From Saururus chinensis (lineage: Eukaryota > Streptophyta > Magnoliopsida > Piperales > Saururaceae): a DNA stretch of 64,000 nt. The stretch covers positions 17,981,057 through 18,045,056 of the forward strand of contig CP141148.1 of the NCBI GenBank assembly GCA_035235625.1. Direction: 5' to 3'. The notes beneath the pieces were generated by a model. It did no database searches. It saw only the letters and a program-made list of their open reading frames with translations, and had not been told where the DNA came from. Both the position numbers and the translations under genes were made by a program. Position 1 is the stretch's first letter, and every line of letters starts with the position of its first letter. Positions 24,816 to 37,381 of this stretch are shown in pieces.

Positions 24816-25512
24816 TTTTTACTCTCTTTTATTATAAATTATATTTTAAAATTAATATAAAAATTTAAGAATTAAAATATATTATATAAATAGTGAAAGT
24901 TTAATATATTATTAACACTACTTTTTATTTAAAATTTAAAATTTATTATTATATATACAAATAGTAAATATTGAATAAATATATATTATATTCAGGAAGT
25001 TTATTTTTATTTATTATTTATTAAATAAAATTAATTAATAAAACTATTCGCGACGCTTGTTAACAAGCGTCGCTATTACGAATGCTATTTGCGATGGTTT
25101 GTTAAAAGCATTGCTATTAATTAATTTTTTTTATTTTAAATTCATAACTATTAGTGACACTTTGTTTTAAGTGTCGCTAATAGCGGGACTGTTAGTGACA
25201 CTTGCACACAGGCGTCACTAATAGCTGGATAATTAGCGACGCTTGTGCATAAGCATCTCTAATAGCAGGACTATTAGCGGCGTTTGTATAAAGTGTCACA
25301 AATAGAGGAACTATTAGCGACGCTTATAATAAAGCTTATAATAAAGTGTCGCTAATATGATTAGTATTAACGACGCTTTAAACTACGTGTCACTAAGCGT
25401 AATACAATACGTTGCTAATAGTTCATCTTTTTTACGCTTTTTTATGCTTCACAAGTAGTTGTTTGTAGCGACACTTACTTTTACGTCACTAATACTATAT
25501 TTTGTTGTAGTG

Positions 25513-28500
25513 AGATCTCTTAGATATATTATTGCTCAAAGAATTAAGGGAGACCACTTGAAGCATTTTGGGTAGTTTCATTCCACTTCATTTCCTAGTT
25601 CTTTTTATTTTTTCCTTTATATATCAAGTTTGAATTGCATGCCTTTCGTTTGGTTAATCCATAGATTTTTCTTTCTTTCTAGTTTTACTTTGTTGACTTA
25701 TTTTTTTGTTTTAGCAAATTTCTAAAAAAAAATTTCATTTCCTTTTATGCGCAAATGGCAACGTGACCAACATGGTTGTTTAAAAAGTTTTTATATTTCT
25801 CTTAACATTTCTCAGTTTTCTTTTCTTTGAAAACTATGGATGAGAGTTAAGTAATAATGATGTTAATGAGGTACAAAATAATCAAAAAGTTAGAACCTTG
25901 TGTGATTATTTGCAACTAACTAGAACAAGTTCTCCTTCTTGCATGATTTTTCTAACTAATGTAGGTAGTTTTGATATAAAGTTAGAAGCAATTCAATTAC
26001 TACCTACATTTTATGGCTTAGATTTAGAAAGCCCATATTTACAATTAAAAGAGTTTGAAAAGGTTTGTGTAACTTTGCCAAACCAAAATACTTCTAATGA
26101 TGCTATTAGATTAAAATTCTTTGCATTTTTTTTAAAAGAGAGAAAAAAATTATTTTATTCTTTGAAGTCAAGATCCATTGGATCATGGCAATAAATAGAA
26201 AGAGAATTTTTGAAACAGTTTTTCTCCACTCATAGAACTAATACACTTAGAAAGAATATCATGAATTTTTAACAAAAAAAATGAGACTTTCATTCGATAT
26301 TAGGAAAATTTTCAAGAACTTTTGTTGTTGTACACACATCATGGATATGAAATATGACATACAATTAATTTCTTTTATAATATATTAACTTCTCAAATGA
26401 GACAATTTGTTGAAATGATGTGTAATGAAGAGTTTTTGAGTAAAGAACCTCAGGAAGTATAGGACTATTTTGATGTATTGGCTGAGAATGCCCAATAATG
26501 AGAATATTCTAATGAATTTGAAAGAGTTAATAAGACAAATATCTACTGTAATAGCTAAAGGGGGCATATAGCTCTTTAAAGAAGAGGATGATGTGAAAGG
26601 AAAAATCGCAAGTTTAACTAGAAAGGTTGAGGCTATGAAAATTAATAGGAAAATATATCTAATGTTTCTCAAAAAGTACAAGATATTTGTAGTATACGTA
26701 AGAGTGATGGACACTAAACAAATGATTGTCCAACAATCCCTACTTTTCAAGAGGTATTATATACTCAAGCAAATGCTATGAATACTTACAAAAGATCTTT
26801 TTCTTCTCCTTATTTTAAAAATTATAGTCCTAATTAGAGAAATCATCATAACTTTAATTTGAGAAATGAGTCTAAATGGTGAATTAAAGCCCATAAGCAT
26901 TACACTTCAAATTACAGATCGCTCAATAAAAATACCAAAAGGAATTGTTGAGGATGTGCTAGTACAATTAAAAAAGTTTTACTTTCCTGGTTATTTTATT
27001 GTTTTGGACACAACATATTTTAAATGCTTGTACTCAAATTCTTGTCATATTAATCCACCCATTCATGTTACTTCGAATGCTCTTATTAATTGTTGAAATG
27101 GTGTTATAAAGCTTTCTTTTAGAAATACGACATTGGAATTTAACATTTTTAATATTTGCATGCAGCCAAGAGATGATAATGATGTCCATGATGTGACTAT
27201 ATTGAAAGTCTTGTGCATGACAAGTATCTTATCTCTTCTTTTTCTGACCCTCTTGAGGCTTGTCTTGCTCATTTTAATTTTGACAATGAATATGAGAATA
27301 ATGATGTAAATTCTTCATAGACTCAACAACCATGTTAGATACTAAAAAGTGAAAGGCACATTTTGAGGGATTACCTCCTCCCAATAGCGCTCCCTCCCTT
27401 TAAGTGTCTAAACAGCCAAACTTGAGTTAAAACCCTTTCCTACTGAGCTTAAATATGCATTTTTGGGTGAATAAGAGACATACCCTATAGTTGTTTCCTC
27501 ACAATTAGACCACACACAAGAGCAAAAGTTGCTTCATATCCTTAGATAGCATAAAAGTGCAGTTGGTTGGACAATAGGTGATATTAAGGGAATTAGTCCA
27601 TTAGTTTTCACTTGTAGGATTTTCATAGAAGATAATGTCAAACCCACTAGAGAAATGCAACGTAGGTTGCCATGAAAGAGGTTGTGAGAGCAGAAGTCGT
27701 AGAATAGTTAAATGTAGGGATCATATACTTTATTTCTTATAGTGAGTGGGTAAGTCCTACCCAAGTGGTGCCCAAGAAATCTAGTGTGACTGTAGTAAAA
27801 AAATAAAAAAAAATGAGTTGATCCCAACTAGGGTCACCACTTGTTTGCGCATGTGTATTGACTATAGGAAACTCAACTCTGTCATTTTCCCTTATCATTC
27901 ATGGACCAAATCTTAAAAAGGGTGGTTGTTCATCATTTTTATTATTTCCTTGATGTTATTCTAGGTATAACCAAATTGAGATTACACTTTAGGATCTTAT
28001 TGTGCACGGTGACCAGATTCCCAGATGACTTGCCCAAACTATACTCTACTGCTTTTACTTACTTGCATTGAACTACTTATCCTTTTTCTTATCAAAGGAT
28101 GTTGTTTGGGTTGTGGAATGCTCCTACCACATTTCAATTATGCATGTGAGTATGTTTGGTGATATGGTGGAGCATTTTCTTAGAATTTTTATGGATGATA
28201 TTTCTGTTTTTAGAGATTCTTTTGATGGTTTTCTTAATGATTTGAAAAAAGTTTTGGCTAGATGTGAGGAGAAAAACCTTTTTTTAAATTGAAAAAAATG
28301 TCATTTTATGGTCACTAAGGGAATTGTACTTTTCTATGCAGGGAATTCAAGTGGATAAGGCCAAAATTGAATTGATTGTTAATTTGCCTAACCCAAAAAT
28401 AATTATAGATGTTAGATCTTTTTTGGGGCATGCAAGATTTTATAGAAGGTTTATTAAAGATTTTAGTGTTATATCTAAACCATTGTGCAACCTTCTACCA

Positions 28501-30885
28501 AAGGACAACTCCTTTGAATAGAGTGAAGCATGTGAACAAGACTTTACAAAACTAAAGAACATTCTCATTTTTGCTCTAATTATGCAAGCACCTTACTAGA
28601 GTTTTCCTTTTGAAATCATGTGTGATGCTAGTGATTATACTGTTGGGATTGTTCTTAGGCAACAAAAAGATAAAAAGCCTTGTGTCATAAATTATTCAAG
28701 TAGGACTTTAAATAATGCTTAAATGATCTACTCAACTACTCAAAAGGAACTTCTTGCTTTAGTGTTTGCCCTTGACAAATTTAGATCTATTTTTTTGGTT
28801 CCCAAATTATTATTTTTACTGACCATGCTGCTCTTGAATACCTTCTAAGCATGATGGATGCGAAGCCCAAATTGCTCAGGTGGAATCCTGCTCGAAGAAT
28901 TTGATCTCACTATCAAAGACAAGAAAGGAGTAGAGAATGTAGTCGCCGATCACATGTCAAGATTTAGAGTTTTCTTATTCCTTAGAAGCATTGCCAATCA
29001 AGGATTAATCGATGCTCTTTGGGCTTATCGTAGAACTTTCAAAACCCTGATTGGAATGTCCCCTTATCGAATAATCTTTGGAAAGGCTTGTCCCTTGCCT
29101 GTGGAGTTAAAACATAGGGCTTATTAGGTAGGGCTTATTAGGCAATCAAGGCTGTCAACTTCAATATTGACAAGGCTATGTTGCATAGAAAATTAGAGGT
29201 AAATGAATTAGATGAGATTCGACGTGATGCTTATGAGAGTGGTAGGATGTATAAGGAAAGAATAAAGGCATTTCATGATAAGAACATAATTAATAAGATT
29301 TTGAGGCCATCTTAAAAAGTTCTTTTTTTTTATAATTCTAAGCTCCATCTTTTACCAAGAAAATTAAGATCTCGTTGGATAGGTTATTTCATTGTAAAAA
29401 ATAATTATTCTTATGCAATTGTTAGAATTGAAAACCCACATAATAGTAATATTTTTAAAGTTGATGGTCAACATTTGATACCATTTTTAGAACATTTTGT
29501 CCTTGAAGTTGAGTCGACATCTATTGAAGATCTACTTATGAGGGTTAATTTTTTTCATGATTTTTCTCAAAAAATAAATAAATAAACCTAGAAAAAAGAA
29601 AATTTTTTCAAACATTGAGGACGATGTTTCATTTGTGTTGGGGGATGATTTTTGATAATTTTTATTAATAGTATTGATGAGGATAACCTTCATCTTTTTT
29701 TGGTATTCTTTTTCTCTATTTTCATCTCTAGATTTTGATGGTACTTGAATATTTTCAATTAGACTTTCCTTTTGTGATGAGTCTTTTCAATTAACTTTCA
29801 TGAAGAGGATTTTAGAAACTAATGTTGGTTTTCAAAATTTCATTCACATTGGCTATTTTAGAAACTAATTATGTAGTTGTTGCTCTAATACTCACCTAGA
29901 ATGTTGGGGGACACCAAATCCAATGAAATTTGACCTCCTGTTCACTTGGTTTGCTGGGAAAGAAAAAAAGTTAATGGACTATTATCATTATGGAAAGCAA
30001 CTAATGAATTAGTCCAAGTACTTTGAAAAGGGTTGCCCATAAAAAAACAAAAAAAAAGAAACAAAGCAAGTCAAGAAAATATTGATGGAGATCATATGAA
30101 AAAAAGGAAAAAAATGCAAAAGTTTCTAAATGATGATTCATTTTGTAAGATAGGGCAAAGCCATAATTGTAACAATGCAATTATGTTGGAATATCATAGA
30201 TAAAGCCCAAGAGGTATTAAAGTGAACATCCAAACCGCTTGTTATCTCGAACAGGTTGCAATGTTTTGAATTGTTTTTTTTTGCTATCTAAACATCTCTT
30301 GGTGAGTAGAAAAGCATACTACTTTAGGAGACTAATCCTCTAATTATCTTGTCAAAAATTACATGAACTCACTAATGCATTGTTTCAAAAGTTCCCCTAC
30401 ATAGAAATTTAATAGTTTGGACTTTTATGAACAGTTTTTTGTAATATTTAATCTATGAAAACTAGTGGTTGAGTATTTTAGAGTTAATTATAAAGTTTGA
30501 TGTTTGCCAAATAGGGATGTAGGGGTTCTTTGGTCTTGCTTTATAATTATTATCTTAGTCTTTACTTCCTCAATATAACTTGTTAGCATTGTCACTCATA
30601 ATTTGTTTCTTCCCTTTATTTTGTCTGGCTGAAGACATAAAACTTAGCACTGATTGGGAGGCAACCCGTGAGTTTTTTTAATTTTATGGGTATATTCATT
30701 GCAAATCCTCACGAGACATAAGACATCCACTTGTGCAAGTTAGGGGTTTAATGGCTTGCTGGATGTGATAAATGTAGTTGTGACAACCTACAAAAGCAAT
30801 ATATTTTCTTCTTTTCTTTTTAATTATTTTTCTTTTCGAATGCATAGATTGCAAAAGACTAGTAATATGCAGGTTGGGGCGTATT
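25513..30885 (+). pseudogene. gag-pol body of element B (fossil)
   Basis: Scattered segments of the Athila polyprotein are readable: gag with FPTNVG-like text near 25950, protease-like text with ADRS and GIVEDVLVQ near 26910-26970, reverse transcriptase and connection text with SFLGHARFYRRF near 28420, RNase H near 28600-28850, and integrase tail text [22 protein letters not shown] near 29050-29110. The body is shorter than that of element C and broken more than a dozen times. It cannot encode a working product. Confidence 0.85.
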
Positions 30886-32257
30886 TGATGCACTAAAATA
30901 ATGTTTAATTAAATATTTTAATTTTTAAATTAAAATTTTATTTATTATTACTTTATTACTTATTTGGGTTATTTATATTTTGAACAAGTAAGTTGGACCT
31001 CCGTTGTGTTTATATGTGCAAACAGGCTTCACTTGGGTCCAAGTGGAAGAGGAAGTGAAGCCCAACTACCTAAAGCTATATATGGGTTAAAATGAGCTCT
31101 TAATGATCGAAACATGTATTGAATGGTCGAACACATCCATGTGGACCTATTGGATTTCACATTTTTATCAAGAGAACCAAATTCGGGAAAAATGTGATTT
31201 AAACAGATTGATAGAGCCTTGTATTTTTGTCATATCTTCCTTATAAAATCCTAATAGATATGATTCTAGTGGCATTAGAAAGAAGACACACGTGGATACA
31301 ATCACTATTTCAAGAAGAAATTCATAATTCTATAAATGTAAGGGTCAAATTGGACATAAAAGGGATGTGTAGCTGATTGGATTTCTATAAGAAAACTAAA
31401 AGATACTTTTTTGTTTTGATTTATTTAATTGATTTAGAATATAATCATTACTATTGAATAAACCAATCAAGTAATCAATCAAAAAGTAATAAATGGATAT
31501 GATTGGACCTTTCCCTTTGAAGCAACTCATTCAACTCTTATAAAAAGAGGGGTGAACATTGGAGAGCCATCATTTCCTCTTCTTTGGAGCTCACTTCTCC
31601 TATTTTTCTTCTCTTCTTTTGTAACTTTTATTTTTAAATTTTATTGTAATGGCTTATTAAGCTCTCTAGATAAGGCTAAGGGGATTTGAAACAATCTAAT
31701 GGAGTTCTATTCATGTTTCATGAATGGTTTCATGTATTATTTATTTGAAGTGATGTTTATTTAATATTGTTCTTCTTTTTATTTCTTTGCGATCTTAATA
31801 CATAAGATGCTTAAAGGCTATCCTTCTTGATCTTTTATGGTTTTGATACATAAAACTCTTGAAGAAATAATTCTTTTTATCATTCATCAATCCAAAGTAT
31901 TACCTATCTTTGTTTTGCTTTTAATGTTCATATCTTCTAGTTAGATAAAATCTTTGTTCCATTTTAATTGAGATAACATGGCACATGAAGAACATCACTA
32001 GATGTTACAATGATCCTTAATTCCTTAGTGTTTTATATTATTGAATTTTATCTTAACACTTTGATTGCTTCAATACTCTTTTACTCTCCCTCTCAATTTT
32101 TTTTTATTGCTCCTCTTATTTTGTAATGATTATGATAGTAACACAAAGACAATCCTTGTAGATTTGACCTTGCAAGACTACATCCACTTGTGCAGTTGCA
32201 AGTAATATAACCCTAATCTTTGGCTCAAATTAATGAATCAATAGTTTATATGTAACA
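30886..32257 (+). repeat. 3' LTR of element B
   Basis: It starts TGATGCACTAAAATAATG, right after the polypurine-like GGTTGGGGCGTATT at 30872-30885, and ends TATGTAACA at 32257. It aligns to the split 5' LTR and to the LTRs of A, C and D. Confidence 0.85.
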
Positions 32258-32537
32258 TCCACCCTAATCCTAATTGATGTGCTCTTTGTTCCCTCCATCA
32301 AGAGGAATCTGATCATCATCCATGTTCTTATGACGAAAGGATTTGAGGTCTGATTTAAAGAGTGCAAAGCAACAGTGAATAAGGGTAGATCAGTTTTTTT
32401 TTCTACTACTTTTATTTGATGGATTATTCTACTTGGATGTCTCAAACTCATTTGTTTCTAATGAATTAGTGTCTTATGATTGCATTGCATTATTGTCTGT
32501 GAATGATGCATTGCTTTAGCACATACTCTTATGCTAT
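32258..32537. other. Spacer between element B and the Copia scrap
   Basis: No gene was recognised. The last part may belong to the Copia fragment that follows. Confidence 0.3.
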
Positions 32538-32723
32538 GTGAATGTAGATAAGCTATATAGAATGTCGAATGCAAGGTTGTTACCCAAAATATGTAAAGAC
32601 CTACTTGTGTGTGAGGATTGCATGTCGAGAAAGATAAGTAGGCAATCCTTTCCAGATGGACAGAGGGCAAATGAACTTTTATTGGTAGTTCACTTAAACA
32701 TTTGTGGGCCCTTAAATGTTTAG
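32538..32723 (+). mobile_element. Ty1/Copia pre-integrase and integrase scrap (fossil)
   Basis: About 60 residues read as the zinc-binding start of a Copia integrase: VNVDKLYRM, CEDCMSRKISRQSFP, then LLLVVHLNICGPLNV, which resembles the usual L-x-L-V-H-x-D-I-C-G-P entry into the core. No flanking Copia domains were recognised in order, so it is a small relic. Confidence 0.65.
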
Positions 32724-35096
32724 ATCCATTGACTATTCATGATATGGGTACATGTTGGTTTGTGTACTATGTATGTGGTATAGAGAAACTACCTCTAACT
32801 TGCAATTAAGTTATAAGATTTATCTTCCCCAATTAAACAAAATAAACACAGATTTTGTTCAAATTAACTTCTATAATCCAATGTGTTCTAACAAGAATTT
32901 TTCTATCAAATGAGCAAACAAAAACACAGAAATTTTTACGTGGCCAACTAGGGAAAAACCAAAAGACATTGTCTAAATTAAATATGCACTATGTAAACAT
33001 GAGATCACAAAAATACCAATTACATAACCAAAAGATTCCTTTTTGTTCAAACGGTTGGTTCTTCACTCCACTCTTAAATTTTGAATCAACAACTCCTTGG
33101 TTGTTTATCAGAATAACTTGATCTTCACTTCCTTTGTGATATTTTGATCAAAATAGATCTTTCATCGCCCCTAGGAATGACTTCTATTCATTTGATCTTC
33201 TCAGCAACAAACTCTAGCAAACACAATGTATCATATGTGTTTTGTGCACTAATCGCACTTCTAATCACTCTTTTTTATTTCTGGTTAAGATTTTCTCAAT
33301 ATGGAAGACAACTCTCTAAAAACTCCATTAGTACAAATCCACACAATCTCTGTAGGTTTTCTAGTTCTTTTCATTTCCTCAATTACATTACAATCCCTTT
33401 TTATAAACTCTCAAGCCCTAAAAGGAATAAGACTCTAATTTGGAACCCAACTTAACCTGGTCAATCTTAAATTAGGCAACCTTCCACTCAAGCTATCGAT
33501 CATTTCCATGGGCAATCGATCGCTCTCTATATTTTTCTCACGACTTTTCAATAGATTGATCGTTACTCTCCACTGTGTTTTATACATAGTGATTTCAGGT
33601 GTCGATTGATTGCTCACTCAACTTTTAGAGATTCTACTACAATTTATCATTCATTGATCATTCAATCCCTGCGACCAATCGTTTTGACTAGATTTTTGAT
33701 ATTTCAAATCATATATCCAATTCTCATCATTTTTTGACGTATCATTTAGCTTAAAGTGTGTGAATGTGATGTGTGTTTGTGTTTTTACCCTCATAAAAAT
33801 ACTAATATGAGTCTTGCTTTCCTTTCACCTTTAAAAATCAATCTTCATACTATAAACTGACTCAAAATATATATTAATGATATTATTTTGATCATGAAAA
33901 TAAGCCTATACATGTCATATGAAATCTCATGTTCTTATAATCTCCCCCTTTGGTTATTTCATAACAAAATACTATAACCCATCATCTAAAAAATAAATAT
34001 TACAACTCGATATTGCATAATTAGATTTAGACAAATTATCTAACAATGAATCCCCCCCTTAATCTATAATTCTCTAATCCTATTGTGGTGTGGTATTCAA
34101 CCTATAAGCAACCTACGCATCACAAACTAGTACATACCTGCATAATATTGTTGTAAGAAACAAGAAACAAGTAAATACGGCATTGAAATTTTTAAGTTAA
34201 AGATTAATCATGTCATAACCAAATCAAGAAATTTTGCTTTTTATGAATTCAGCCTAGATCTTCTTTGTCAAGCTCTCTATTAGCTTTTTACCCTAAAAAA
34301 CTTATAGTTTTCCCTAACCTAAATTTCTTCCCCCCTTTTGTCATAGATAAACAAAAGGAAATTGAGGTAAAGAAGATTAAAAAAATGAAAAAACTTGTAT
34401 ATTAAATCGAAACCACATATAGTATCAACTTTAAGGAGAATCAAGTAAACAATTTTATTCATAACAAAATGTTTTGATAATCACATAACATTATCACTTG
34501 ACTTACACTTTCCAAGCTGCAAAATACCACAACTTGTGAATCCTATGTTTTTTAATATATGTCTAATAACCGAACAGATTACTAGATTGCCCCTACTACA
34601 ATTATCAACAAGGATAAAGACTACGAGTTGTAGCCTCTTTGCATCTTTTATACATAGCGGAATTAAACTAATATTAACACAAATCTCACTCACAATATAT
34701 CAATAATCATCATTCATTCACCACCATTAATCCACACATGAACATAACAACTAACATTGAAAACCCTAATGTGAGTAAAAAATTATAATAGTTGTAAAGG
34801 AACCAAATCAATGCATTAGAAACCAATACTTTACATTGACATAAGCAAACCACCAACTTTTTTTAGACTCTAACTCAAGCTCCTCTTGTTTAAATCATTA
34901 TAGCTGGCCTTCAAGTCTTCTCCCCTAAGCACTTGAAACTTTCTCTTCCTTCCTTTATCTCTGTCTCCTTTTAGTCTTCAACATGTACCTCTTGTTGTAT
35001 TGACTTTGACCTTGTAAAATCCTCCATTTCTCATTGAAGAATTACTACAAAAACCTTTGAAATCTCTATGTTTAAACTCCTTTTAGCCTTGGAAAT
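32724..35096. other. AT-rich retroelement debris, no gene
   Basis: No coding gene was seen. Phrases such as TCTCCCCCTTTGGTTATTTC (33943-33962) and CTTCCCCCCTTTTGTCATAG near 34328 resemble the untranslated 3' parts of SIRE/Maximus-type Copia elements, and a cluster of ATCGAT and GATTGATCG words lies at 33490-33680. The family assignment is a guess; the stretch may continue the Copia scrap. Confidence 0.35.
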
Positions 35097-37381
35097 TTGA
35101 ATCCACAAGCATTGCCTTTGTGTGACTATACCAATGATTATAAAATTAAAGGAGTAAAGAAAAATTAAGAGAGAGAGAGAGAGTTTATTTAGGCAATAAA
35201 GTATTAAGTTAAAATTTAATTATATAAACACTAAGGCATTAAGGGTCATTTTAACATTTAGTGATATTCTTCATGTATCGCATTATGTTGGTTAGAATCA
35301 AATGAAGATTTTATATAACTCGAAGATACAAATATTAAAAACAAAAACAAAGATAGGGAATACTTTGGATAGATAAAGGATTAAAATAATTGTTTCTTCA
35401 AGAGTTCTATGTTTCAAAACCACAAAAGATTAATAAGGAAAGTCTTCAAGCATATTATATATTAAGATCATAAAAAAACAAGAAGAATAATAATAAAAAA
35501 ATATCACTTCAAATAACTAATACTTACTTGAAACCATTGATGAAACATGAATAGGACTCCATTAGATTGTTACAAATCACCTTCATCATTAGCTAGAAGG
35601 CTTAGCAAGTCATTACAATAAAACTTAAAAATAAAAGCTACAAAAGAAGAGAGCTTGAGAGAGGAGGAGATAATGTCTCTCCCATCTTTTTATATGGGAA
35701 GAGGGGGTTGCTTCAAAGGAGAAGTTCCAATGATATCCCTTGAGTGCTTCTCAATTGATTGCTTGATTGGTTATTTTTTTTGGCAATGATTAGATTCTAA
35801 ATCAATCAAATAAATTAAATATTTATTTAGAAAATAGGTATCATTTACTTTTTCTATAGTTATCCAATCAGCCTCATTATCTTTCCTTCTGTGTATTAAT
35901 CACAAACATTGAAATTATCCTTCATGTGCTGGCCTCGGGTTGATTGACTAGTTGTCCCTTTGCACGAAAGTTCTGACCTATATATCTTTATAATTATTAA
36001 CTTCTTTCTGAAATATTGATTGTATCCATAAAAGCCTTCTTTCTAATGTCATCGGAATCATATCAATTAGAATTTTCTATAGAAAGATATGACTGAAATA
36101 CTAAGGTTGAATCAATCTGTCAAAATCAACTTCTTCCTGAGTTTTGTCCTCTTGATGAAAATCTGTAATCCAATGGGTCTACATGGTTGTGTTCTACCAT
36201 TCTTAATGTGTCATGTTTTTCTTGGTTAAAATCGATTAAAGATTCTATCTAATAGGAAGAAATGAACTTTAAAAGCAAAATCAAAGATAGATGATACTTT
36301 ATATAGATGAAGGATTAAAAAAATTATTTCTTTAAGAGTTCTACGTATCAAAACCACAAAAGATCAAGAAGGAGAGCCTTCAAACATCTAATGTATTAAG
36401 ATCACAAAGAAACAAGAAGAAGAATAATATTAAATAAATATTACTTCAAGTAACCAATACTTACTTCAAACCAATGATGAAATATTAATAGAACATCATT
36501 AGATTTTTACAAATCACCTCTAGCCTTAGTTAGACTTTTAACAAGCCATTACAATAAAACTTTAAAATAAAAACTATAAAATAAAAAAATAGAATAAAAG
36601 AAGAGAGCTCTAAATAGGAGAGGATGATACTTCTCCAATGTTCTCCCATTTTTTATATGAGTAGAGGGGCTTACTTTAAAGGTGAAAGCCTAATCACATC
36701 CCTTAATTACTTTTTGATTAGTTGATTCTTTAGCAATGATTAGATTTTGAATTAATAAAAAAATCTAAAGATTTTTTTAGAAAATAAGTAACTTTTATTC
36801 TTTCTGTAGTATTCTAATTAACCTCATCGTCTTTCCTTATATGTATTAATCACAATCATTGAAAAGATCCTCATGTGTGGCCTCGGCTTGATTGATGAGT
36901 GGTCCCATTGCACTTGTGTTATGACCTATAAATCTTTTATATATTGAATTGCTTCCTGAAATATTGATTATAACCAAAATTATATTCTTTTTGAAGACAC
37001 AAAAAATATGTCTTTCTAAAGTTTATACAAAAAGATATGATCAAAATACTAAAGTGTGTCAATATGTCCAAATTAGCTCCTTCTAAATTTTGTTCTATTG
37101 ATGCAAATATGAAATCCAATGTCCACATGGTTGTGTTTGATCATTTTATGCATATTTATACCATTAAGAACTCTTTCTTTACCCTTGAATAGATTTAGGT
37201 AGTTGGGCTTCACTTCCCTTTCAAGTTGAATCTTATCAAAGCCCTTAGACATGTGAACACTCTCATCTTTTGAATTTATTCAAATGAACCTATAACAAAT
37301 GTAAATAGTTCAAATCGACACACATAATGATTAGAATAGAACAGTTGAAAACATTTAATTCTGCATTAATTCATTGCATCA
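35097..37381 (-). repeat. Compound 3' LTR of element D
   Basis: On the minus strand the LTR starts TGATGCAATGAATT at 37381 after a polypurine-like GGTTGGTGGGTATT, as in element B. It runs through most of an LTR to about 36210, then passes at about 36204 into sequence from the early part of an LTR and runs on to about 35097, where homology ends at GTGGATTCAAATT. So two partial LTR copies lie head to tail, together about 2.3 kb instead of the 1.15-1.45 kb of the others. Confidence 0.75.

Larger units (their letters stand above)
21653..25512. mobile_element. CACTA-like non-autonomous element 2
   Basis: Ends are CACTTCAACAAAT at 21653 and ATTTTGTTGTAGTG at 25512, with 3-bp target duplications AGA at 21650-21652 and 25513-25515, which is the CACTA rule. 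Inside are the same parts in the same order as in CACTA element 1: GCGACGC subterminal repeats (to about 22080), a GC-rich block (22086-23010), purine and pyrimidine tracts with hairpin modules (23010-24815), an AT-rich piece (24820-25030) similar to 10600-10740, and right subterminal repeats. There is no transposase. It was inserted in the leader of element B, between the primer site and gag. Confidence 0.9.
11169..32257 (+). mobile_element. Athila-like Ty3/Gypsy element B, old and heavily nested (fossil)
   Basis: This is the oldest recognisable layer of the nest. Its 5' LTR survives as 11169-11932 plus 21309-21491, split by element C. A primer site follows at 21498-21514 (TGGCGTCATTGGAGAGG). 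CACTA element 2 sits in the leader. Then come gag-like (about 25860-26860), protease-like (about 26870-27130), reverse transcriptase-like (about 27640-28520), RNase H-like (about 28560-28870) and integrase C-terminal-like (about 28990-29540) regions, and a 3' LTR at 30886-32257. All coding parts are broken many times. Its two LTRs differ visibly more than those of element C, so it is older, as the nesting also requires. Confidence 0.85.

Noticed and set aside
32458-33617. Small frames around the Copia scrap and the following AT-rich DNA
   Set aside because: Apart from the integrase-like piece at 32538-32723, none shows a known motif.
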